12,458 nt of DNA from Roseobacter sp. (GTDB lineage Bacteria > Pseudomonadota > Alphaproteobacteria > Rhodobacterales > Rhodobacteraceae): positions 1-12,458 of the forward strand of contig JAGXHB010000143.1 in assembly GCA_024636425.1 (NCBI GenBank). Reading direction: 5' to 3'. The translations under genes and the position numbers were made by a program. The notes under the pieces are model-generated. The model saw only the letters and a program-made list of their open reading frames with translations, was not told the origin of the DNA and ran no database searches. Position 1 is the stretch's first letter. Each line of letters opens with the position of its first letter. This document shows, piece after piece, positions 6,396-12,458 of the stretch.

Positions 6396-6932
6396 ATGTT
6401 CGCGATCGGCAAATTTTTATCTTGGCTTGCCAAGGGATCATCGCTGATTGGGACGATCTGCGTGGTGATGATGATGCTGCACGTGACTTCTGACGTGATC
6501 GGGCGCTACATGTTCAATGCGCCGTTGTCGGGCACGATAGTCATCGTCGCGAATTACTATATGATCATTCTGGTGTTTCTTGCCATCGGTGTCGCCGAAG
6601 AGAAGAACGCGCATATCTCGGTCGAATTCATCACCGACCTCATGCCAGAGAAAATTCAGAACGGGTTTTCCGTCTTTTCGTCGATCCTGACGGTGATCGT
6701 GATCAGTCTGCTGGTCGTCGCGGGATTTACCGAAGCGATGAAGAAAACCAATATCGGCGCGGCCCTGGTCGAGGGCTCCCAGATGATCGAGGTCTGGCAA
6801 AGCTATTGGGCCATTCCGGTCGGCGCAGCGCTGATGGTGCTGATTGCCGCCTACAGGATCGTAGTGACACTCGCCGGCCTGCGCAGCGGGCTTGATGAAA
6901 CCGATCAAAATGCAAAGTTCATAAATGACTGA
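6396..6932 (+). CDS. dctQ: TRAP transporter small membrane subunit (DctQ family)
   Basis: A 178-residue inner-membrane protein with four hydrophobic segments at about 15-35, 47-66, 92-112 and 136-158, the usual DctQ topology. SDVIGRYMFNAPLSGT (32-47) and the following AIGVAEEKNAHISVEFI fit the family pattern around helices 1 and 2 (R-x-x-F/x-P, then H-I-x-V-E/D). DctQ scaffolds the DctM transport subunit and helps dock the binding protein. The start is ATG 6396, 7 nt after GGGGGGAG (6381-6388); an in-frame TTG at 6375 lies upstream of that site and is not used. The 3' end overlaps dctM by 8 nt, so the two subunits are translationally coupled. Length is typical for the family. Confidence 0.86.
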   Translation: MFAIGKFLSWLAKGSSLIGTICVVMMMLHVTSDVIGRYMFNAPLSGTIVIVANYYMIILVFLAIGVAEEKNAHISVEFITDLMPEKIQNGFSVFSSILTVIVISLLVVAGFTEAMKKTNIGAALVEGSQMIEVWQSYWAIPVGAALMVLIAAYRIVVTLAGLRSGLDETDQNAKFIND

Positions 6933-8232
6933 TGTTGGAATTGGCCTGACGGGCCTGGCGACACTGATCGCCCTCATTGCCGCGCGTGTTCCTATCGGAA
7001 TTGCGCTGATCGGTGTCTCTTTTGGCGGCCTTTGGGTTCTCATGGGGCCGCGCGTCGCGTGGGGTGCTATGGGCCTTGTGCCGTATCAATTCACCTCAAG
7101 CTGGATATTGTCGTCGATCCCGATGTTCCTGTTTCTGGGCTTCATCAGCTATCATACTCAGCTGACCAAGGGGATGTTCAACGCTGCGCGTATCTGGCTG
7201 GCGGGGTTGCCGGGCGGTCTGGCCATCGCGTCTATCTTCGGGTCAGCGGGTTTCGCTGCCGTTTCGGGTTCGTCCATCGCGTGTTCTGCAGCGATGGGGC
7301 GGATCGCAATCCCCGAAATGATGAAACACAAATACCATCCCGAACTTGCGACAGGTACAGTCGCCGTGGCGGGCACGATCGGGGCGCTCATTCCGCCGTC
7401 GATCATTCTGATCCTCTACGGTGTGATTGCGCAGATTTCGATCACGGATCTATTCTTAGGTGGAGTTTCCGCCGGTCTGCTGACCGCAGTGGGGTATGTT
7501 ATCGTTGTGCTGATCCGGGTCAAGCTGAACCCCGATCTGGCGCCAGAGCGTGACGAAAGCGTTACCTTGCGTGAAAAACTGTTGGCCCTTCGCGAGACAT
7601 GGCCATTGCTGCTGATCATGCTTGGCATTTTCGGCGGGCTGTTCGGTGGGGTGTTCACACCGACAGAAGCGGGTGCCGTCGGCGCGTTTCTGGCATGCGT
7701 CGTTGCCATTCTCACCCGTGAAATGACGTTGAACCGGTTTTTAACCGCCGCGCGCGAGACATTGATGACGACCGCCGCGCTGTTGATCATCGCGGTCGGG
7801 GCGAGCCTTCTCACGCGGTTTCTGGCGCTATCGGGTGCAGGTGATTTCCTGTCGAACGGCATCCTTTCGGTCGCAGGCAGCCCGGTCTTGCTGATGATCG
7901 GAATCGTTTGCGTTTATCTGCTGATCGGGATGTTTCTTGAACCGATCGGGGCGATGCTGCTGACCCTGCCGATCATCCTGCCGGTGGTTGACGCCTCGGG
8001 CTGGAGCCTGCTTTGGTTTGGTGTTGTGCTGACCAAACTGCTTGAGATCGGGATGATCACACCGCCCATCGGCATGAACGTCTTTGTCATCAAAAGCGTC
8101 GTGGGCAATCTGGTTTCGACCTCGGCGATCTTTCGCGGTGTGCTATGGTTCATTGTGGCGGATCTGCTGCTGGTGGCGATCCTGTGCATGTTCCCGTCGC
8201 TGGTGCTGACCCTGCCTGAACTGATGAATTGA
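6925..8232 (+). CDS. dctM: TRAP transporter large membrane subunit (DctM family)
   Basis: A 435-residue inner-membrane protein, the sodium-coupled transport subunit of the TRAP system (ion-transporter superfamily elevator fold). It is hydrophobic throughout, with about 12 membrane segments or hairpins. Family marks are visible in both inverted halves: SAGFAAVSGSSIACSAAMGR around 113-117 and GTIGALIPPSI (151-161, Pro157-Pro158) in the first half, and EIGMITPPIGMNVFVI (374-389, Pro380-Pro381) in the second. These proline-containing loops line the sodium and substrate sites in characterised members. ATG 6925 lies inside the end of dctQ (8-nt overlap). Length is normal and no frameshift is seen. 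A 50-bp gap leads to the ligase gene. Confidence 0.9.
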   Translation: MTDVGIGLTGLATLIALIAARVPIGIALIGVSFGGLWVLMGPRVAWGAMGLVPYQFTSSWILSSIPMFLFLGFISYHTQLTKGMFNAARIWLAGLPGGLAIASIFGSAGFAAVSGSSIACSAAMGRIAIPEMMKHKYHPELATGTVAVAGTIGALIPPSIILILYGVIAQISITDLFLGGVSAGLLTAVGYVIVVLIRVKLNPDLAPERDESVTLREKLLALRETWPLLLIMLGIFGGLFGGVFTPTEAGAVGAFLACVVAILTREMTLNRFLTAARETLMTTAALLIIAVGASLLTRFLALSGAGDFLSNGILSVAGSPVLLMIGIVCVYLLIGMFLEPIGAMLLTLPIILPVVDASGWSLLWFGVVLTKLLEIGMITPPIGMNVFVIKSVVGNLVSTSAIFRGVLWFIVADLLLVAILCMFPSLVLTLPELMN

Positions 8233-8282
8233 CGCGGCCAGTGATCCGCGCGGACCGATAGAAAGAACAAAGAGGATCAAAG

Positions 8283-9863
8283 ATGGAAACCCGAAATCTG
8301 GTAAACCGCGCCCGTAGCCAGCAGCTTGGCGATCTGCTGCGCCGGTCCGCAGCGCGTATGCCCGCCAAGACCGCGCTGGTATTTCGCGACCAGACCGACA
8401 GCTTTGCCGGGCTTGACCGTGCCGTGGACCGGGCAGCCAACGCGCTTGTCGCGCAGGGTATCACCAAAGGCGACCGCGTTGCGCTGTTCAGTCACAACAA
8501 CCGCGGGTTTGTCGTGCTGCGCTTTGCGATTGCGCGGTTGGGGGCGATTGCCACGCCGATCAACTTCATGCTCAACGCCGAAGATTTCGGTTATATCCTC
8601 AATCATTCCGGCGCCCGCGTGCTGATCGCCGAAGACGGGCTTTGCGCAGTTGCGGATGAGGCGCTCAAGACTCTTGGTCGTGACGTTACAAAATACTCAA
8701 TCCCCCAAGTCGGCACCACGACACCGGACGGCTGGACACCGGTCAGCACCTTGCTGGATCATGATGATGAGACCGAAGTCTGGACCGATATCGGACCGGA
8801 TGAACCCGTGCAGATGATGTATACCAGCGGCACGGAATCCCAGCCGAAAGGGGCGCTTTTATCCTCCAGCGCGCTTTATGCGCAGTATATCAGCTGCATC
8901 GTTGACGGTGAAATGACGGCTGATGCCGTATCACTGCATTGTCTGCCGCTGTTTCACTGTGCCCAGCTTGATTGTTTTCTCAGCCCCGATCTTTACCTCG
9001 GGGTCACGTCCATCCTGCATGAGAAAGCTGATCCCGCCGAAATGCTGGAGGCCATCGAAAAGCACCGTGTGACCAAGCTGTTTTGCCCGCCGACCATCTG
9101 GATCGCCCTGCTGCGCCATCCCGATTTCAACAAGCGTGATCTGAGCAGCCTGAACGTGGGCTACTACGGGGCTTCGATCATGCCGACCGCCGTGATCGAA
9201 GAGCTGATGCAGCGCCTGCCGGACATGCGGTTGTTCAATTTCTACGGTCAGACCGAAATGGCCCCTGTCGCCACGATCCTGCCGCCACAGGACCAGATGC
9301 GCAAACTCGGCTCGGCGGGGCGCCCTGCGCTGAATGTCGAAACCCGGGTCGTCGATGATCAGGACAACCCTTTGCCCGCAGGAGAAGTGGGCGAGATTGT
9401 CCACCGAAGCCCGCATCTGATCCTTGAGTATTACAACGACAGCGACAAGACGGCGGATGCGTTCCGCAACGGATGGTTCCACAGTGGTGATCTGGGGCAT
9501 TTCGACGAGGAAGGGTATCTCTATATCGTCGACCGCAAGAAGGACATGATCAAGTCCGGTGGCGAAAATGTCGCCAGCCGCGAGGTTGAAGAGTCGATCT
9601 TCCGCCATCCCGATGTGGCAGAGGTTGCCGTCTTCGGTGTGCCGCATCCCAAATGGATCGAAGGCGTGGTTGCCGTTGTGGTGGCCAAGTCGGGGGCGTC
9701 AGTCACGGCAGATCAGATAAACACCTACTGTCAGGAACATCTGACCCATTACAAGGCGCCCAAGCATATCGTCATGGCGGACCAGCTGCCCAAGAACGCG
9801 AGCGGGAAAATCCTCAAGCGTGATCTGAGACAGCAGCATCAGGACGTGTTCTCTGACGAATAG
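8283..9863 (+). CDS. Acyl-CoA ligase (AMP-binding, ANL superfamily)
   Basis: A 526-residue adenylate-forming enzyme that would activate the imported acid to its CoA thioester via an acyl-AMP, using ATP. Motifs in order: A3 phosphate loop YTSGTESQPKGA (180-191), A5 YGQTEM (321-326), A7 HSGDLG (400-405) with Asp403 for the ribose, A8 DRKKDMIKSGGEN followed by SREVE, and A10 PKNASGKILKRDL with catalytic Lys509. All key residues are present. The phosphate loop reads TSGTES instead of the more usual TSGTTG, a variant I recall from a subgroup of acyl-CoA synthetases. Start ATG 8283 follows AAGAGGA (8270-8276). Position between the importer and the dehydrogenase/kinase pair suggests it performs the first cytoplasmic step, like LvaE in levulinate catabolism. 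Chain length specificity cannot be read from sequence. Confidence 0.88.
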   Translation: METRNLVNRARSQQLGDLLRRSAARMPAKTALVFRDQTDSFAGLDRAVDRAANALVAQGITKGDRVALFSHNNRGFVVLRFAIARLGAIATPINFMLNAEDFGYILNHSGARVLIAEDGLCAVADEALKTLGRDVTKYSIPQVGTTTPDGWTPVSTLLDHDDETEVWTDIGPDEPVQMMYTSGTESQPKGALLSSSALYAQYISCIVDGEMTADAVSLHCLPLFHCAQLDCFLSPDLYLGVTSILHEKADPAEMLEAIEKHRVTKLFCPPTIWIALLRHPDFNKRDLSSLNVGYYGASIMPTAVIEELMQRLPDMRLFNFYGQTEMAPVATILPPQDQMRKLGSAGRPALNVETRVVDDQDNPLPAGEVGEIVHRSPHLILEYYNDSDKTADAFRNGWFHSGDLGHFDEEGYLYIVDRKKDMIKSGGENVASREVEESIFRHPDVAEVAVFGVPHPKWIEGVVAVVVAKSGASVTADQINTYCQEHLTHYKAPKHIVMADQLPKNASGKILKRDLRQQHQDVFSDE

Positions 9864-9933
9864 ACCGCGCCGCCCGAAAACACTGCCTGCAGCTTGCCGC
9901 GGGCCCAAAGACTATGAAAAGGACAGCTTGCTC

Positions 9934-11124
9934 ATGAGCTTTGAACTCGACAACACGCGGATGACCGACCGCGCCCTTGAAATCGCTGACAGGGTTGAGA
10001 CGTTCGTGCGCAACACGATCGCCCCTTACGAAAAGGACGATCGCAAGACGTCCCACGGCCCAACCGACGCTATGGCCGATGAAATGAAGGCCAAGGCGCG
10101 CGAGGCGGGCGTTCTGACGCCGCATATCCTGAAAGACGGCAGTCACCTGACCCACCGCGAGACCGCTGCCGTTCTGATCCGGTCGGGCTTGTCGCCGCTT
10201 GGTCCTGTCGCGTGCAATGTCGCTGCCCCGGACGAGGGCAACATGTACCTGCTGGGCAAGGAAGCGTCGCCCGAATTGCAGGAACGGTTTCTGGCGCCGA
10301 TGATCCGGGGCGAGATGCGGTCTGCGTTCTTTATGACCGAACCGGCAGAGGACGGCGGCGCGGGATCGGACCCGATGATGATGCAGACGACCTGTCGCAT
10401 GGACGGTAATCACTGGATCATCAACGGCCGCAAGACCTATATCACGGGGGCCGAGGGGGCCGGTCTGGGCATCGTCATGGCGAAATCCGATGACGGCGCC
10501 TGTATGTTTCTGGTTAATCTGCCCGATCCCGCGATCCGCATCGAACGCGTGATGGATACGATCGACAGCTCCATGCCCGGTGGTCACGCCGTTATCTCGA
10601 TCGACAATCTGCGCGTGCCCGCGACGCAGATGCTGGGGCAAAGTGGTGAGGGGTTCAGATATGCGCAGGTGCGTCTGTCACCCGCGCGTCTGACTCACTG
10701 CATGCGCTGGTTGGGGGCCGCGATCCGCGCCAATGAAATCGCCGCTGATTATGCCAATCGCAGGCATGCTTTCGGCAAGCCGCTGGTCGATCACGAAGGT
10801 GTCGGCTTCATGCTGGCGGAAAACCTGATCGATCTGAAACAGGCAGAGCTGATGATCTATTGGTGTGCTGATATTCTTGATACCGGCGTACTGGGCACTG
10901 CCGAAAGCTCGATGACCAAGGTCGCGGTGTCCGAGGCGCTGATGCGGGTTGCGGATCGCTGTGTTCAGGTCATGGGCGGGCAGGGCGTGACTGGGGACAC
11001 GATTGTCGAACAGGTCTTTCGCGAAATCCGGGCGTTTCGGATCTATGACGGTCCGACAGAGGTGCATAAATGGTCGCTCGCCAAAAAGGTCAAACGCGAC
11101 TGGAAAAAGGCGAACGGCCAATGA
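9934..11124 (+). CDS. Acyl-CoA dehydrogenase family protein, ACAD10/11 (LvaC)-like
   Basis: A 396-residue flavoprotein of the acyl-CoA dehydrogenase fold. The FAD/substrate segment MTEPAEDGGAGSD (134-146) and WIINGRKTYITGAEG follow the family pattern. RRHAFGKPLVDHEGVGFMLA, VMGGQGVTGD and a FREIRAFRIYDGPTEVHKW end complete the helical C-terminal domain. At the usual catalytic glutamate (the YEG of medium-chain enzymes) stands Asp372 in IYDGPTEVH. This D-G-P-x-E-V-H pattern is, from memory, typical of ACAD10/ACAD11-type proteins, whose substrates are 4-phosphoacyl-CoAs. ATG 9934 is preferred over an in-frame TTG at 9928 because AAAAGGA (9917-9923) is then well spaced. Its stop overlaps the kinase start (ATGA), the same pairing that is fused into one protein in animal ACAD10/11. 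An ordinary 2,3-dehydrogenase on an unusual substrate remains possible. Confidence 0.85.
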   Translation: MSFELDNTRMTDRALEIADRVETFVRNTIAPYEKDDRKTSHGPTDAMADEMKAKAREAGVLTPHILKDGSHLTHRETAAVLIRSGLSPLGPVACNVAAPDEGNMYLLGKEASPELQERFLAPMIRGEMRSAFFMTEPAEDGGAGSDPMMMQTTCRMDGNHWIINGRKTYITGAEGAGLGIVMAKSDDGACMFLVNLPDPAIRIERVMDTIDSSMPGGHAVISIDNLRVPATQMLGQSGEGFRYAQVRLSPARLTHCMRWLGAAIRANEIAADYANRRHAFGKPLVDHEGVGFMLAENLIDLKQAELMIYWCADILDTGVLGTAESSMTKVAVSEALMRVADRCVQVMGGQGVTGDTIVEQVFREIRAFRIYDGPTEVHKWSLAKKVKRDWKKANGQ

Positions 11125-12215
11125 GCAACGCCGCCGACTCTGCCGCAAATGCGGGCGTCATGCCCGTGCGCGAGGGCTATGACCTGGACGTCGAGGCGCT
11201 TGAAAGCTGGATGGCCAAGAACGTCGAGGGGTATCAGGGCCCGCTCAAGCTGTTTCAATTCAAGGGCGGGCAGTCCAATCCGACCTACAAGCTGAGCGCG
11301 GCGAGTGGGGAGTATGTGCTGCGCCGCCAGCCCTCCGGCAAACTGGCAAAGGGCGCGCATGCCGTGGACCGCGAGGCGCGGATCATGGCGGCGCTTGGCA
11401 CGACGGATTTCCCGGTGGCGAGGGTGTTTGGTCTCTGCACGGACGAGACAATGCTCGGATCGATCTTCTTTGTAATGGAGATGGTCGATGGTCGCATCTT
11501 CTGGGACGCAACCTTTTCAGAGGTGCCCGCCGAAGAACGCGCCGCGTATTTTTCGGAAATGAACCGGGTTCTGGCGCGGCTGCACGGTCTGGATTACCGC
11601 GCCTTAGGGTTGGAAGATTTCGGGCCCCAAGGCAGCTATTTTGAACGCCAGATCAGTCGCTGGACAAAAAGCTATCTTGCGGACGAAGATGCCGGGCGCG
11701 ATCCGGGAATGGACCGACTGATCGAATGGTTGCCCGGTGCCATCCCTGCAAGCGATGAAACCTCGATCGTTCATGGTGATTTCCGTTGTGACAACCTGAT
11801 CTTCCACCCGACGGAGCCGCGTGTTCTGGCTGTGCTCGATTGGGAACTGTCGACACTGGGCCATCCGCTGGCGGATTTCACGTATCACGCGATCATGTAC
11901 CGGATGCCGCCCGAAATTGTTGCGGGGCTTGGTGATGTGGATCCTGCGTCGCTTTCGCTTCCGACGGAGGCGGATTATGTCGCGGAATACTGTGCCAATA
12001 CCGGGCGTAGCGGGATACCCGATTTTGACTTCTACATCGCTTTCAATTTTTTTCGACTGGCTGCGATTTTCCACGGGATCAAAGGGCGGGTCGCACGAGG
12101 GCAGGCCGCTTCTGCCAACGCCGAAAGCAGGGTGGCAAGCTACCCCTGCCTCGTCGCTCTTGCGGTCGAGGCGATGGAATCCTGCCAAGCCGGTAAAAGT
12201 CGCACGTTATGGTGA
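11121..12215 (+). CDS. APH-fold phosphotransferase, candidate 4-hydroxyacyl-CoA kinase (LvaA-like)
   Basis: A 364-residue kinase of the aminoglycoside phosphotransferase/choline kinase fold. Visible motifs: FKGGQSNPTYKL (about 48-59, nucleotide loop), EYVLRRQPSGKL with the ATP-side basic residues, HGDFRCDN (218-225) with catalytic Asp220 and Asn225, and VLDWELSTLG (238-247) with Mg-binding Asp240. The C-terminal FNFFRLAAIFHGIKGRVARG is characteristic of the branch found beside or fused to acyl-CoA dehydrogenases (ACAD10/11, LvaA). Members of this branch phosphorylate the 4-hydroxyl of hydroxyacyl-CoAs. ATG 11121 overlaps the dehydrogenase stop; GGAAAAAGG (11103-11111) is an acceptable binding site. 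The catalytic set is intact and the length is slightly above the usual 340-350. No small LvaB-like partner gene follows. It is the last gene before an insertion sequence. Confidence 0.86.
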   Translation: MSNAADSAANAGVMPVREGYDLDVEALESWMAKNVEGYQGPLKLFQFKGGQSNPTYKLSAASGEYVLRRQPSGKLAKGAHAVDREARIMAALGTTDFPVARVFGLCTDETMLGSIFFVMEMVDGRIFWDATFSEVPAEERAAYFSEMNRVLARLHGLDYRALGLEDFGPQGSYFERQISRWTKSYLADEDAGRDPGMDRLIEWLPGAIPASDETSIVHGDFRCDNLIFHPTEPRVLAVLDWELSTLGHPLADFTYHAIMYRMPPEIVAGLGDVDPASLSLPTEADYVAEYCANTGRSGIPDFDFYIAFNFFRLAAIFHGIKGRVARGQAASANAESRVASYPCLVALAVEAMESCQAGKSRTLW

Positions 12216-12280
12216 TTTGGCCAGATCCTCTGCGCTGGAAGTAATCGCTATCTCTCGGGCGGCGGGACGAAAATGTGGCA

Positions 12281-12458
12281 TTAGGGCACCTCTAAAAATT
12301 GCCCTGACCTTGGCGCTGGTGTATGATTGAGGCGATAGACCAGCACAGGGGATGCAGCCATGGCGCAGATGGGATTCTTCGATCTTTCAGACCGCTACGC
12401 GAGCCTGGACGCCAAGAAGGACCCGCTGGTCGGGATCGACGCCGTGGTGCCATGGGAG
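12281..12458 (+). mobile_element. Left end of an IS5-family insertion sequence (right end outside window)
   Basis: The element begins at GGCACCTCTAAAAATTGCCC (12285 on), a terminal sequence of the type seen in IS5-family elements, and carries a transposase start 75 bp inside. The four bases just before it, TTAG (12281-12284), fit the YTAR target duplicated by IS5 itself; a three-base TNA target (TTA, with the element starting one base earlier) is equally possible. AGGGCA/TGCCCT (12283-12288 and 12300-12305) forms a small inverted repeat spanning the end. The exact boundary and subgroup need the right end, which is not here. Only 65 bp of unassigned sequence separate it from the kinase stop. 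Confidence 0.72.
12360..12458 (+). CDS. IS5-family transposase, N-terminus only
   Basis: Thirty-three codons run off the right edge: MAQMGFFDLSDRYASL, then DAKKDPLVGIDAVVPWE. The pattern GFFD...RY..L...DPL..ID..V.WE is the usual start of IS5-group transposases with a DDE nuclease domain, which lies outside the window. An AGGGGA site (12347-12352) sits 7 nt before the ATG at 12360. Whether the full gene is intact cannot be seen. Confidence 0.82.
   Translation, partial: MAQMGFFDLSDRYASLDAKKDPLVGIDAVVPWE

Noticed and set aside
5500..6441. 313-codon minus-strand open frame across dctP
   Set aside because: It lies antisense to a well-supported dctP with signal peptide and family motifs; its His/Arg/Cys-rich translation is typical of an antisense shadow.
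9814..10641. 275-codon minus-strand open frame across the ligase end and the dehydrogenase
   Set aside because: Antisense to two genes with clear catalytic motifs; no binding site or domain of its own.
12216..12280. Possible fragment of another gene between the kinase stop and the insertion sequence
   Set aside because: Too short, and no frame on either strand gives a residue pattern I recognise.

Overview
The window looks like chromosome or plasmid sequence from an alphaproteobacterium, most likely a Rhodobacteraceae (Roseobacter-type) member. The grounds are the GC-rich codon use, the tripartite TRAP importer, the style of the cyclopropane-synthase start at the left edge and the IS5-type transposase at the right edge. 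This placement rests on protein look and feel, not on a search.

Layout. Bases 1-166 (minus strand) hold the first 55 codons of a cyclopropane-fatty-acyl-phospholipid synthase. Bases 167-795 show no convincing gene. Bases 796-1611 encode a complete YfdC-like formate/nitrite-transporter-family membrane protein. Directly after its stop lies the remnant of a yaeQ gene (about 1612-1827) that lacks its start and its last 60%. About 500 bp of unrecognised sequence follow, then an AT-richer control region (about 2300-2638) with two near-identical palindromes.

The main content is a nine-gene, same-strand cluster from 2639 to 12215: a FadR/FCD-type GntR regulator, two crotonase-fold enzymes, a TRAP importer (DctP, DctQ, DctM), an acyl-CoA ligase, an acyl-CoA dehydrogenase-like protein, and an aminoglycoside-phosphotransferase (APH)-fold kinase. 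Genes overlap by ATGA (regulator/crotonase 1, crotonase 1/crotonase 2, dehydrogenase/kinase) or by 8 nt (dctQ/dctM). The other gaps are 50-109 bp, so one transcription unit is likely. Two intercistronic hairpins flank dctP and may set its expression level.

How the genes may work together. A small organic acid is imported by the TRAP system and activated by the CoA ligase, then handled by a kinase plus acyl-CoA-dehydrogenase pair. That pair resembles the two halves of animal ACAD10/ACAD11 and the LvaA/LvaC pair of the Pseudomonas putida levulinate pathway, which phosphorylate a 4-hydroxyacyl-CoA and eliminate phosphate to give an enoyl-CoA. Both crotonases lack the two hydratase glutamates and instead carry an acid at the position used by enoyl-CoA isomerases, which fits double-bond shifting after such an elimination. 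The hypothesis is therefore a self-contained uptake and catabolism operon for 4-hydroxy acids or related lactone-derived acids. The specific substrate cannot be read from sequence.

At the right edge, 12285-12458 is the left end of an IS5-family element with the first 33 codons of its transposase. The cluster thus lies between a gene-decay zone and an insertion sequence, in keeping with an accessory, mobile region.
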